A stretch of DNA of 11,731 bases from Chitinophagales bacterium. Its GTDB lineage: Bacteria; Bacteroidota; Bacteroidia; Chitinophagales; UBA10324. Made by a program: the position numbers and the translations under genes. The notes beneath the pieces were generated by a model. That model saw nothing but the letters and a program-made list of their open reading frames with translations. It was not told the DNA's origin and made no database searches. The stretch covers positions 1 to 11,731 of the forward strand of contig JACCZV010000259.1 of NCBI GenBank assembly GCA_013695775.1, read 5' to 3'. Positions 1 through 7,414 of the stretch are shown here, one piece after another (within the stretch, counting starts at the first letter, position 1; each line of letters begins with the position of its first letter).

Positions 1-746
1 TTCGTTGTAATGAAGAGGGCGCTTCAATTACGCTATCCAACGCGCCAATTGCAATGCGTATGGGTAAAATTGGTGAACTCGCAAAAGTTGTAAACGGAGA
101 GGTCATAGCTGCCGATGCAACAAGTACCGAAGATCTTCAGAAACTGGTGCAACGAACTATAGAAATTAATAATGGACCCTTCGATTTTGTACTGCATTCC
201 ATTGGGATGTCGCCTAACGTAAGAAAGAATAAGCCGTATACAGATTCTAATTATGAATTTATGGCAAAGACGATGGATATCTCGGCATTATCATTACATA
301 AAATCATTCAAACTTGTTATCAGCTTGATGCATTAAAGGAACACGGCTCTATTCTGGCACTTACCTACATAGCAGCACAACGAGTATTTCCTAATTATAA
401 TGATATGGCAGATGCAAAGGCATTGCTTGAATCAATCACTAGAAGCTGGGGGTATCACTATGGAGTGAAGAAGAAAGTTAGAATAAATACAATTTCTCAA
501 TCTCCTACTTACACTACTGCCGGGTCTGGGGTTGCAGGCTTTGACATCTTTTTCAATTATGCTAATTCCATGTCGCCCCTCGGAAATGCCACAGCCGACG
601 AATGTGCAGATTATTGTGTCGCTATGTTTTCCGATTTCACAAGGAAAGTAACGATGCAGAATTTATTCCACGATGGAGGGTACTCTCTTACAGGTGTGAG
701 TGAGAAGATGATGGAATTATTCCAGGAGAAGGAGAAGCCTGCATAA
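1..746 (+). CDS. fabI: Enoyl-[acyl-carrier-protein] reductase (NADH), 5'-truncated
   Basis: FabI reduces the enoyl-ACP double bond in the last step of each type II fatty-acid elongation cycle in the cytoplasm. The frame is open from base 3, so the gene enters from outside the window. The visible part is 247 codons, and about 25-30 N-terminal residues, including the first NADH-binding glycine motif, are missing. The ATG at 54 is internal: upstream in-frame residues include LSNAPIAMRMG, a typical FabI stretch. Numbered from that Met, I see ADATS (20-24), HSIGM (48-52), and the catalytic pair Tyr115 and Lys122 in YNDMADAK (Y-x6-K, the FabI spacing rather than the usual SDR Y-x3-K). The substrate-loop region SQSPTYTTAG and the C-terminal DGGYSLTGVS follow. 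All key residues seen are intact. It converges on clpC with a hairpin between them. The identification is firm. Confidence 0.95.
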   Translation, partial: RCNEEGASITLSNAPIAMRMGKIGELAKVVNGEVIAADATSTEDLQKLVQRTIEINNGPFDFVLHSIGMSPNVRKNKPYTDSNYEFMAKTMDISALSLHKIIQTCYQLDALKEHGSILALTYIAAQRVFPNYNDMADAKALLESITRSWGYHYGVKKKVRINTISQSPTYTTAGSGVAGFDIFFNYANSMSPLGNATADECADYCVAMFSDFTRKVTMQNLFHDGGYSLTGVSEKMMELFQEKEKPA

Positions 747-812
747 CTCCTGTTGCATCACTTTCTTTTAATTGAATGTCTCAATAGTGTTTGGAGATTA
801 TTTCTAAATAAC

Positions 813-835
813 AAAGCCCTCAAATGAGGGCTCAG
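813..835. terminator. Hairpin terminator between convergent fabI and clpC
   Basis: A perfect 7-bp stem, AGCCCTC (815-821) with GAGGGCT (826-832), closes a 4-nt loop. Read on the minus strand it is followed by TTTGTTATTTA, a T-rich run that suits rho-independent termination of clpC. Read on the plus strand the tract is weaker (CAGTTAAAAT), so for fabI it is only a possible terminator. It lies 27 bp past the clpC stop and about 70 bp past the fabI stop, which fits a shared bidirectional element. Confidence 0.7.
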
Positions 836-858
836 TTAAAATATTATTATCAATTCTG

Positions 859-3399
859 TTACGCATCCATTTTCTCTTCCTTCGGCTGCTTTTTCACAGT
901 AGTTTTCAATTTTTCCGCATTTTCAGAATCTGTATCCACTTCCACAGTGTCCCCGGGCTTCATAGAGGCATTTAACAATTCCTCTGCCAATGGATCTTCG
1001 AGATATTTTTGAATGGCTCGTTGCAACGGCCGCGCTCCATATTTCGAATCGTATCCTCTTTCAGCAATAAATTCCTTCGCTTTTTCCGTTATTTCCAAAG
1101 TAAAGCCTAAAGCACTTATGCGGCGGTAAACTTCCTTTAACATGATATCAATGATTTGGAAGATGTGCTCTTTTGATAATGAATTAAAGATTACCACATC
1201 ATCAATTCGATTGAGGAACTCCGGTGAAAAAGTTCGCTTCAGAGCGCTTTCTATTACAGTCTTTGAATGCTGCTCGGCTGCCTCTTCCCTTACTGATGTG
1301 CTGAATCCAATGCCTTGTCCAAAGTCTTTCAACTGTCGGGCCCCGATATTGGAGGTCATAATGATTAAGGAATTTTTAAAATCTACCTTACGGCCAAGAC
1401 CATCCGTAAGTATTCCATCATCAAGGACCTGCAATAATATACTATAAACATCAGGATGTGCTTTCTCAATCTCATCGAGCAGAATGACCGAGTATGGCTT
1501 ACGCCGTACTTTTTCAGTTAATTGTCCGCCCTCTTCATAGCCTACATATCCCGGAGGTGCACCTATAAGGCGAGAGACCGAAAATTTCTCCATATACTCG
1601 CTCATATCTATTCTAACGAGTGCATCTTCATTATCGAAAAGGTAGCGGGCAAGTACTTTCGCTAATTCCGTTTTTCCAACACCTGTAGGTCCCAGAAATA
1701 CAAAGGAACCTATTGGCTTGCGAGGATCTTTCAGGCCTGCCCTATTGCGTTGTATGGCTTTCGTAATCTTTAATATAGCTTCCTCCTGGCCAACGACACT
1801 GCCTTTCAGCTCATCAGCCATGTTCAGAAGTTTTGTGCTCTCACTCTGAGCAACGCGCTTTACCGGAATGCCTGTCATCATTGCTACCACCTCAGCGATA
1901 TCCTCTTCTGTGACGGGATAGCGCTTTACTTTCGTTTCTTCCTCCCAAACATTTTTGGCATGATCAAGGTCTTCTATCAGCCGTTTCTCCGAATCTCTAA
2001 GCTTGGCTGCCTCCTCATACCTCTGACTTTTTACCACCCGATTTTTCTCTACTTTAATGTCTTCAATTTTCTTTTCGAGATCAATGATGCTTTGGGGCAC
2101 ATGAATATTTTTCAGGTGAACCTTGGCCCCCACTTCATCCATTACATCAATAGCCTTATCGGGGAGTAGCCGGTCTGTGATGTAGCGGTTGCTTAGCTTC
2201 ACGCAGGCGTCTATTGCCTCATCAGCATATTTTACATTATGAAAGTCTTCGTATTTACTCTTTATGTTATTTAATATGGTCATAGTTTCCTCTGGTGAAG
2301 GCGGATCAATTAACACCTTCTGGAAACGTCGGTCAAGGGCTCCGTCTTTTTCGATATACTGGCGATATTCATCGAGTGTGGATGCACCGATACACTGCAA
2401 TTCTCCCCGTGCTAACGCAGGTTTAAAGATATTCGAGGCATCCAATGATCCGGTAGCACCACCCGCACCAACAATAGTGTGTATCTCATCAATAAATAAA
2501 ATCACGTCGCGGTTTTTCTCCAGCTCATTCATTATGGCTTTCATCCTTTCTTCGAACTGACCACGGTATTTAGTGCCTGCAACGAGGGCTGCCAAATCAA
2601 GCATCACAATTCTTTTATCGAAAAGCACTCTTGAAACCTTACGCTGGTGTATGCGAAGTGCGAGACCTTCAACAATAGCCGTCTTTCCCACACCCGGTTC
2701 TCCAATTAAGATGGGATTGTTCTTTTTTCTTCTGCTAAGAATCTGAGAAACCCGTTCTATCTCAATATCTCTACCTACAATGGGGTCGAGCGTTCCTTCC
2801 TCTGCCTGGCGTGTGATGTCTCTTCCAAAATTATCAAGAACAGGAGTCCGGGACTTAGCGGCTGGCGCCTTACGTGCGGCACCACCGGTCTTTGATTTTT
2901 CTTCCTCAAACCCATCATCTTCATCGTGGTGGTCATTAGAAGATTCGTCTTTCATCTCCTGCTGAAGAAAATCTAATTCAGCTTTAAAAGAATCATAATC
3001 AATCTCAAACCTGGCTAACACTTCTGTGACAACAGAGTCTTTATTTTTTAATATAGATAGAATGAGGTGTTCAGTACCTATAGTATCTGATTTTTGAACT
3101 TTGGCTTCAAGAATCGTGATCTTCAGCACTTTTTCCGCCTGTTTTGTCAGGGGGAGATTGTTTACATTGACATTATGATGATGAATGGCTTTATCACGGA
3201 TGGAGTCTTCAATTGCCTTACGAAGAAGAATTATGTCGATGTCCATCGATTTCAAAACCTTAATTGCGAGACCTTCGCCATCACGTATTAATCCTAGCAA
3301 TAAATGCTCAGTACCAATAAAATCATGACCTAAGCGTAAGGCTTCTTCTCTGCTATAAGAGATTACTTCTTTTACTTTCGGTGAAAACTTTGCTTCCAT
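859..3399 (-). CDS. clpC: ATP-dependent Clp protease ATP-binding subunit ClpC
   Basis: ClpC is a Hsp100/AAA+ unfoldase that threads substrates into the ClpP peptidase in the cytoplasm. At 846 residues it has the usual length. It has a double Clp-N repeat (about 1-145), then a low-complexity acidic/His linker and an Ala/Lys-rich stretch (about 150-186). The D1 AAA domain has Walker A GEPGVGKT (233-240), Walker B ending LFIDE (301-305) and Arg357/358. A UVR-type segment lies around 452-478, typical of ClpC rather than ClpB. The D2 domain has Walker A GPTGVGKT (570-577), pore motif GYVGY (617-621), Walker B VILLDE (638-643) and sensor-2 GAR (788-790). IGF (697-699) matches the ClpP-docking loop, so a ClpP partner is expected, though no clpP, ctsR or mcsAB is nearby. 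The ATG at 3399 has no Shine-Dalgarno sequence. All catalytic motifs are intact. Confidence 0.97.
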   Translation of the reverse strand: MEAKFSPKVKEVISYSREEALRLGHDFIGTEHLLLGLIRDGEGLAIKVLKSMDIDIILLRKAIEDSIRDKAIHHHNVNVNNLPLTKQAEKVLKITILEAKVQKSDTIGTEHLILSILKNKDSVVTEVLARFEIDYDSFKAELDFLQQEMKDESSNDHHDEDDGFEEEKSKTGGAARKAPAAKSRTPVLDNFGRDITRQAEEGTLDPIVGRDIEIERVSQILSRRKKNNPILIGEPGVGKTAIVEGLALRIHQRKVSRVLFDKRIVMLDLAALVAGTKYRGQFEERMKAIMNELEKNRDVILFIDEIHTIVGAGGATGSLDASNIFKPALARGELQCIGASTLDEYRQYIEKDGALDRRFQKVLIDPPSPEETMTILNNIKSKYEDFHNVKYADEAIDACVKLSNRYITDRLLPDKAIDVMDEVGAKVHLKNIHVPQSIIDLEKKIEDIKVEKNRVVKSQRYEEAAKLRDSEKRLIEDLDHAKNVWEEETKVKRYPVTEEDIAEVVAMMTGIPVKRVAQSESTKLLNMADELKGSVVGQEEAILKITKAIQRNRAGLKDPRKPIGSFVFLGPTGVGKTELAKVLARYLFDNEDALVRIDMSEYMEKFSVSRLIGAPPGYVGYEEGGQLTEKVRRKPYSVILLDEIEKAHPDVYSILLQVLDDGILTDGLGRKVDFKNSLIIMTSNIGARQLKDFGQGIGFSTSVREEAAEQHSKTVIESALKRTFSPEFLNRIDDVVIFNSLSKEHIFQIIDIMLKEVYRRISALGFTLEITEKAKEFIAERGYDSKYGARPLQRAIQKYLEDPLAEELLNASMKPGDTVEVDTDSENAEKLKTTVKKQPKEEKMDA

Positions 3400-3463
3400 T
3401 TTGAGGTTTTAATCAAAGCGTGAACCAACAATTTTATAAGTACAGTTTGTCAGCTTTATGGGT

Positions 3464-3495
3464 TAAACTTACCAAGACTTAAAGTTATTTACAAA
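3464..3495 (-). promoter_or_regulatory. Candidate Bacteroidota-type promoter of clpC
   Basis: On the minus strand TTTG (3495-3492) is followed after exactly 20 bp by TAAGTTTA (3471-3464). The established Bacteroidota primary-sigma consensus is TTTG-N19-21-TAnnTTTG, so only the last base of the -7 box differs. The predicted start of transcription would be near 3457, giving a 5' leader of about 57 nt before the clpC ATG. Motif and spacing were found by eye. Confidence 0.5.
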
Positions 3496-3644
3496 TTTCT
3501 CTCTCCTACGGATTTTCTTTTCAACAACATTAACCTTAATTGTCTAGCAGGGTTCGTTCTTGACTTTAAGGAAATCATATCAATTCAAAAACATGACCAT
3601 ATTTAGAATTATAAGAATGATTGTTAAACCGGCGTAAATTAAAC

Positions 3645-3676
3645 ATTGCAGTCAGACATTCAATTCCGTATCTTTT
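3645..3676 (+). promoter_or_regulatory. Weak candidate promoter for STAS-rnz operon
   Basis: TTG (3646-3648) is followed after 20 bp by TATCTTTT (3669-3676), which resembles the Bacteroidota -33/-7 pair with the last base of TAnnTTTG changed and a shortened -33 box. It would give a leader of roughly 140 nt before the STAS gene. Such matches occur by chance in AT-rich DNA, so this is only a pointer for 5'-end mapping. Confidence 0.28.
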
Positions 3677-3821
3677 AAAACCTTTAAGTGAAATTTTAGT
3701 TCGATCAATCGTACGCTCAATCTCAGAATAAGACTCAAGCCATTACTTTTAATGGAATGGATATCTGCTTTAATCCTCCGTTATTTTTTGACTATTTTGC
3801 GACCGAAAACAACAAGAGGTC

Positions 3822-4202
3822 ATGAAGTTTGGGATAGACAAACAGGAAAAATACAGCGTCTTCGCCTTAGAAGAAGATAAACTGAATTCTCAGATTGCGC
3901 CATTACTTAAATCGGAGATGATCTTATTAAATGCAGAAGGAATTCGCAACATCATATTTGATCTGACCCATATAAACTTTGTTGACTCATCAGGCTTAAG
4001 CTCCATCCTGATCTCCAATCGCCTATGTAAAAACTCAAATGGTACGTTTGTATTGACCGGGGTAAATGAGGGAGTTATGCGCCTTATAAAAATCTCTCAG
4101 CTTGACACCATCCTTCACATTGTTCCCACCTTACAGGAAGCCAAAGATTTGGTATTAATGGACGAAATAGAACGCTCCTTTAATGATGAAAGTGAAGCAT
4201 GA
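3822..4202 (+). CDS. STAS-domain protein, anti-sigma factor antagonist-like
   Basis: This 126-residue cytoplasmic protein is almost entirely one STAS domain of the SpoIIAA/RsbV type. These proteins act in partner switching: a kinase phosphorylates them and a PP2C-type phosphatase reverses it, changing their binding to an anti-sigma factor or other target. The strand-turn IIFDLTHINFVDSSGLSS (44-61) carries the signature; Ser56 in D55-S56-S57-G58 aligns with the phosphorylated serine of SpoIIAA. The N terminus is a little divergent and there is a short acidic tail (113-126). An in-frame TGA just upstream limits the start to ATG 3822; AAGAGG (3814-3819) lies only 2 nt from it, too close for a good ribosome site. 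The stop overlaps the rnz start by 4 bp (ATGA), so the two are probably translated together. No kinase, phosphatase or sigma factor is in view, so its partner is unknown. Confidence 0.85.
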   Translation: MKFGIDKQEKYSVFALEEDKLNSQIAPLLKSEMILLNAEGIRNIIFDLTHINFVDSSGLSSILISNRLCKNSNGTFVLTGVNEGVMRLIKISQLDTILHIVPTLQEAKDLVLMDEIERSFNDESEA

Positions 4203-5107
4203 CCTTTGAAGTTACCATTCTGGGTAGCAACTCTGCATTACCTGCCCATGGCAGGCATCCTACTTCACAAGTGGTTAATCAGAATGAAAGTTTATTTCTG
4301 GTCGATTGCGGAGAAGGAACACAGATGCAACTAAGCAAGTATAAGATAAGGCGCAGCAAAATAAATCACATCTTCATCAGCCACCTTCATGGAGATCATT
4401 ATTATGGATTGATTGGTTTACTCACCTCTTATCACCTGTTAAAAAGAATGGAGCCACTCCATTTATACGGTCCAAGGGGCCTTAAGGAGATTATTGATGT
4501 TAACTTTAAATACTCGGACACAAGACTTGTATATCCGCTCAATTCTCATGAAATCGACTGTGCAGGTAATGATATAATTTTTGAATCGGATCAACTGACC
4601 ATTAGCACCCTCCCAATGAATCATCGCATTCCCTGCTGCGGATTCTTGTTTAGGCAAAAGCAGTCAGGTCGAAAAATTCTTGCAGAAAAGATTGCCAGCT
4701 ATCAAATTCCACACTCTACGATCCCAAATCTTAGAAAGGGTGAAGATATCCAACGGGGTGAGCACAAAATACCAAACGATGAACTTACAACCGATCCCCC
4801 ATTGCCAAAAACCTATGCTTATTGCTCAGACACCCTGTATACAGAGGAATTCTTGAATCTTATACAGGGCGCGGATTTGATGTATCATGAAACTACGTTC
4901 ATGGATGAATCAAAAGGTCGTGCAGAATTGACCTTCCATGCTACCACTCTACAAGCGGGATTGATTGCAAAAAAGGCAGCAGTTAAAAATCTATTAATAG
5001 GTCATTTTTCTTCGAAGTACGAGGATCTGAATTTACTTTTAGAAGAAACAAAATCTGTTTTTACAAATACGGAATTAGCGGAGGAAGGAAAAGTATTTAA
5101 AATATAA
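4199..5107 (+). CDS. rnz: Ribonuclease Z (tRNase Z), tRNA 3'-end processing
   Basis: RNase Z is a metallo-beta-lactamase-fold endonuclease that removes 3' trailers from tRNA precursors in the cytoplasm. At 302 residues this is the normal short (ElaC-type) form. The metal-binding HxHxDH motif is complete at His62, His64, Asp66 and His67 in SHLHGDHYYG. Further ligands are His142 (NHRIPCCGF), Asp211 (YCSDT) and His269 (GHFSSKY), with His247 in the conserved FHATT. The segment around 155-200 corresponds to the flexible tRNA-binding arm. The ATG overlaps the upstream STAS stop codon, so translation is probably coupled. Nothing in the protein is missing. A 74-bp gap with no clear terminator separates it from the convergent LRR gene. 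Confidence 0.95.
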   Translation: MTFEVTILGSNSALPAHGRHPTSQVVNQNESLFLVDCGEGTQMQLSKYKIRRSKINHIFISHLHGDHYYGLIGLLTSYHLLKRMEPLHLYGPRGLKEIIDVNFKYSDTRLVYPLNSHEIDCAGNDIIFESDQLTISTLPMNHRIPCCGFLFRQKQSGRKILAEKIASYQIPHSTIPNLRKGEDIQRGEHKIPNDELTTDPPLPKTYAYCSDTLYTEEFLNLIQGADLMYHETTFMDESKGRAELTFHATTLQAGLIAKKAAVKNLLIGHFSSKYEDLNLLLEETKSVFTNTELAEEGKVFKI

Positions 5108-5181
5108 TATTAAATTAAGTTAAGAATTTGGATGTGAATATTTAATTAAAAAAAGCTCGTTAGGTAATATGATAAAAAGGC

Positions 5182-5952
5182 TTATCGGTTAATGATTTTA
5201 AAATGACCAAGACGGGTTTGAAGACAGCCAGGAATAAGAATTGTATTGTCAATATATAAAATTTCAATGCTGTGAATAGAGCAGACAGTATCTGGAATAC
5301 GTATTAAAGGACCACTAGATGCGACATCAAGCTCAACCAATGTTTTCAGGTTACCAAGTGATGCCGGTAAATCCTCAAGAGTATTTTTGCCAATAAACAG
5401 AAATCTCAGATTATTAAGATTCCCGGTTTCTTCAGGTAAATGCCGCAGATAGTTGTTATCCAAATAGAGGAACTCAAGGTTTGAAAGGTTGACTATCTGA
5501 TCGGGCAACACAGTCAGATAATTGTTGGAAAGCTTTAACTCGACCAGTTTAGTAAGAGTACCAATCTCCGGAGGCACAGATTTTAGTTCGTTATATGCAA
5601 ATGACATCCTTGTTAAATTTGCCAACTGCCCAATTTCGACTGGGATTTTCTTTAAGCGGCTGCTGGTAACCGATAAATATTCCAGTTTGGACAGACTCCC
5701 TATTTCCGAAGGCAAGGAGTCAAGATGTACTCTGAAAAGTATCAGTTCTTTAAGATTCCTGAGGCGTTCGATTTCCTGAGGCAGTGATCCTAAATTTTTA
5801 TTTGATATCCTAAGCCGCTCAACAGCCAGGGGATTATTTAAAGCTTTATCAAGGCTGGTAAAGGTGCGATAGGTTGAGCATCCCGAGGGCATTGTGCAGA
5901 CGGTGATGCAGGCTAATAAATAAAATATGCGGAGATAAGTACCGGAAATCAT
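5182..5952 (-). CDS. Leucine-rich-repeat lipoprotein
   Basis: This 256-residue protein begins with a lipoprotein-like signal: a short n-region with Arg8, a hydrophobic core (about 9-20) and Ser-Gly before Cys25. Pro at -3 is not canonical, so the lipid site is likely rather than certain. Residues about 47-236 form eight or nine 23-residue leucine-rich repeats of the bacterial LxxLxxLPxxIGxLxxL kind, for example LKLSNNYLTVLPDQI at 139-153. Such arcs usually bind protein partners; no enzyme motif is present. Cys223 and Cys243 could form a disulfide cap over the last repeat if the protein is exported. The gene starts 11 bp after the stop of the upstream DUF748-like gene on the same strand, so it is probably its operon partner. 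No Shine-Dalgarno sequence precedes the ATG. The specific function is unknown. Confidence 0.82.
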   Translation of the reverse strand: MISGTYLRIFYLLACITVCTMPSGCSTYRTFTSLDKALNNPLAVERLRISNKNLGSLPQEIERLRNLKELILFRVHLDSLPSEIGSLSKLEYLSVTSSRLKKIPVEIGQLANLTRMSFAYNELKSVPPEIGTLTKLVELKLSNNYLTVLPDQIVNLSNLEFLYLDNNYLRHLPEETGNLNNLRFLFIGKNTLEDLPASLGNLKTLVELDVASSGPLIRIPDTVCSIHSIEILYIDNTILIPGCLQTRLGHFKIINR

Positions 5953-5963
5953 TTTGCATTACA

Positions 5964-7211
5964 TTAAAATAATGAATACTTATTTTTTATTTTCTCCTTA
6001 TCATTCTTCTCTTTTTTATCCTGCTTTTTATCTTTTTTATCATCTTTTTTATCTTTTTCGACAGGTTTATCTTTATCAAAAATCTTCTCAAGTGTTGACT
6101 TATCCTTATCCTCCTTTTTATTTATGGCTGCAAGATTTATTTCCTGGTCAATTGCAGGAAACAAGGCCTGAACAAACGCATTCCGGAGTACTTCAATTAT
6201 CGCGGTCCATATCTTAGCATCGGGTTCTGACAAATCACCCTCTAAGGGAATTTTTGTGGCAAATTGATCTTTGGGCTGGTTCGTTAATATATCTGCAACC
6301 GTGCCTACCACCCCTTCCCATAATTTATGGAAGAAGCTGTCATTTCTATCTTCAGCTCCTACAACATTTAAATCCTTAATTACAGGTTTAACATATCCTA
6401 TAAACTTTCCCTGCTTAGATGCTATTTCAGTATACAAACCAAAAGTACCCTTATTCACATCCACTTTAGCATATGCTGATAGAAAATCATTTAGCAGAAC
6501 AAGATTCGTATTATCAAGTCTTGCATTCATATCAAAAGTTGGCCGTTCAGCCAATGGATTTAGCTTCATATTCAATTTAAAAGCTCCTTCGTAAATATCT
6601 GCATCCATGGCAATTGACGAAGGAAGTATTTCGGTAGAATCAAATGCATTTGTAAGATTTGTAGCAACTACATTCGTTCTCTTAAGAGATACATCTACAT
6701 TGGGAGATGAAGTGTTATCAATATACTGTAATACTCCGTTTCTGATTTCGAATCTATTGATCTTTATAGGCATAAATTTATCAAGAAGATCCTTAAAGTC
6801 AGTAGTGTCTTCTGCTAATTGCTTTGGTTCTACCCTTTCTTTAATAATTCTAAGATGAGGATTTTCAAAAAGCAAATCTCCCACAACAGATCCATGAAAA
6901 AGCGCTTTCCATTCAAGGGACAAATCAATAACTTTTGAATCAAAAAATTTTGACTCCTTTCCTGATGTTGAATCTACTTTATTTAAATAAATATCCTTTA
7001 CCTTATATGCTCCGCGGTATAAAGCAAGATCAATATCCTCTATGTGACCATAATAACCCTTCATATTAGCAAGTGTTTTGTTCGCGTAATGAAGAACCAC
7101 ATATGGCAGCACAAGTCTGATTACAATTAGCACAACAACTATTATAAGAAGAATACGCAACAGCCTTCCTCTTTTTGCATGTTTATTCGCCGGGTTAGAG
7201 TTTTGCTTCAC
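5964..7211 (-). CDS. DUF748/AsmA-like envelope protein with Lys/Asp-rich tail
   Basis: The 415-residue protein has a basic N terminus (Lys/Arg-rich, 2-18), one transmembrane helix (about 18-40) and a long predicted periplasmic part. The stretch YYGHIEDIDLALYRGAYKV (53-71) and repeated beta-like segments up to about 360 resemble DUF748, related to the AsmA/TamB-like bridge-type envelope proteins. Known AsmA-like proteins act in phospholipid transport or outer-membrane upkeep; applying that here is inference. Residues about 365-410 are almost only Lys, Asp and Glu with a few Gln/Asn, a low-complexity tail. The start is GTG (7211-7209): an in-frame TAA lies two codons upstream and the next Met is residue 50, past the membrane helix. 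It heads a probable operon with the LRR lipoprotein and is divergent from the M48 peptidase gene. Family assignment is from memory of the motif. Confidence 0.75.
   Translation of the reverse strand: MKQNSNPANKHAKRGRLLRILLIIVVVLIVIRLVLPYVVLHYANKTLANMKGYYGHIEDIDLALYRGAYKVKDIYLNKVDSTSGKESKFFDSKVIDLSLEWKALFHGSVVGDLLFENPHLRIIKERVEPKQLAEDTTDFKDLLDKFMPIKINRFEIRNGVLQYIDNTSSPNVDVSLKRTNVVATNLTNAFDSTEILPSSIAMDADIYEGAFKLNMKLNPLAERPTFDMNARLDNTNLVLLNDFLSAYAKVDVNKGTFGLYTEIASKQGKFIGYVKPVIKDLNVVGAEDRNDSFFHKLWEGVVGTVADILTNQPKDQFATKIPLEGDLSEPDAKIWTAIIEVLRNAFVQALFPAIDQEINLAAINKKEDKDKSTLEKIFDKDKPVEKDKKDDKKDKKQDKKEKNDKEKIKNKYSLF
6011..6059. repeat. Imperfect tandem CTTTTTTATC units inside the DUF748-like gene
   Basis: Four copies of CTTTTTTATC or CTTTTTATC (6011-6020, 6024-6032, 6032-6041, 6044-6053), followed by a partial CTTTTTC, encode part of the Lys/Asp tail on the minus strand. 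The runs of five or six T are possible slippage sites, but a frame change here would alter only the end of the protein. Confidence 0.7.
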
Positions 7212-7414
7212 TATTTAGAAATATTTAGGTTTTTTTGGAAAAATATATGCCATTTTTTAATTTGAAATAACACGTCAGAAACTTATAGAAACTACCTTCC
7301 TTGCTCATTTCTATGAAAAAAATTTTCTGAGGTATTTTCAGAAGTCGTTGCTCTGAAACCTAATCGGTTTTTATTTCGGAATAAATCTTGCTAAGCCGTT
7401 ACAAAATTAAAAAA
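7212..7414. other. Divergent intergenic region before DUF748-like and M48 genes
   Basis: This 203-bp AT-rich gap must contain the promoters of both divergent genes. I found no match to the Bacteroidota promoter consensus that I would defend. A short inverted repeat, TTCTGA (7325-7330) with TCAGAA (7338-7343) around a 7-nt spacer, could be an operator half-site pair or chance. Confidence 0.4.

Larger units (their letters stand above)
3400..3821. other. Intergenic region between divergent clpC and STAS gene
   Basis: This 422-bp gap separates two divergent genes. It contains the candidate clpC promoter at 3464-3495 and a weaker candidate for the plus-strand operon at 3645-3676. The short frames here (for example a 13-codon frame from the ATG at 3592) have no protein-like character. 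I see no tRNA, riboswitch-like fold or repeat. The central part, about 3500-3640, has no feature I can name. Confidence 0.6.

Noticed and set aside
859..3399. Plus-strand open frames of 60-100 codons inside clpC
   Set aside because: All lie opposite strongly conserved ClpC coding sequence and show no domain or composition of their own.
3749..3880. Open frame from an ATG near 3752 running into the STAS gene in another frame
   Set aside because: It overlaps the well-supported STAS gene, is basic and low in complexity, and has no recognisable motif; it is a chance frame.
5108..5181. AT-rich stretch between rnz and the LRR gene as a bidirectional terminator
   Set aside because: TTAAATTAA/TTTAATTAA can pair only loosely and no GC-containing stem is present; I do not see a defensible terminator.
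7388..7414. TTG start nine codons upstream for the M48 peptidase
   Set aside because: It would put a basic, poorly hydrophobic extension before a proper lipoprotein signal peptide; the ATG at 7415 gives the expected signal directly.
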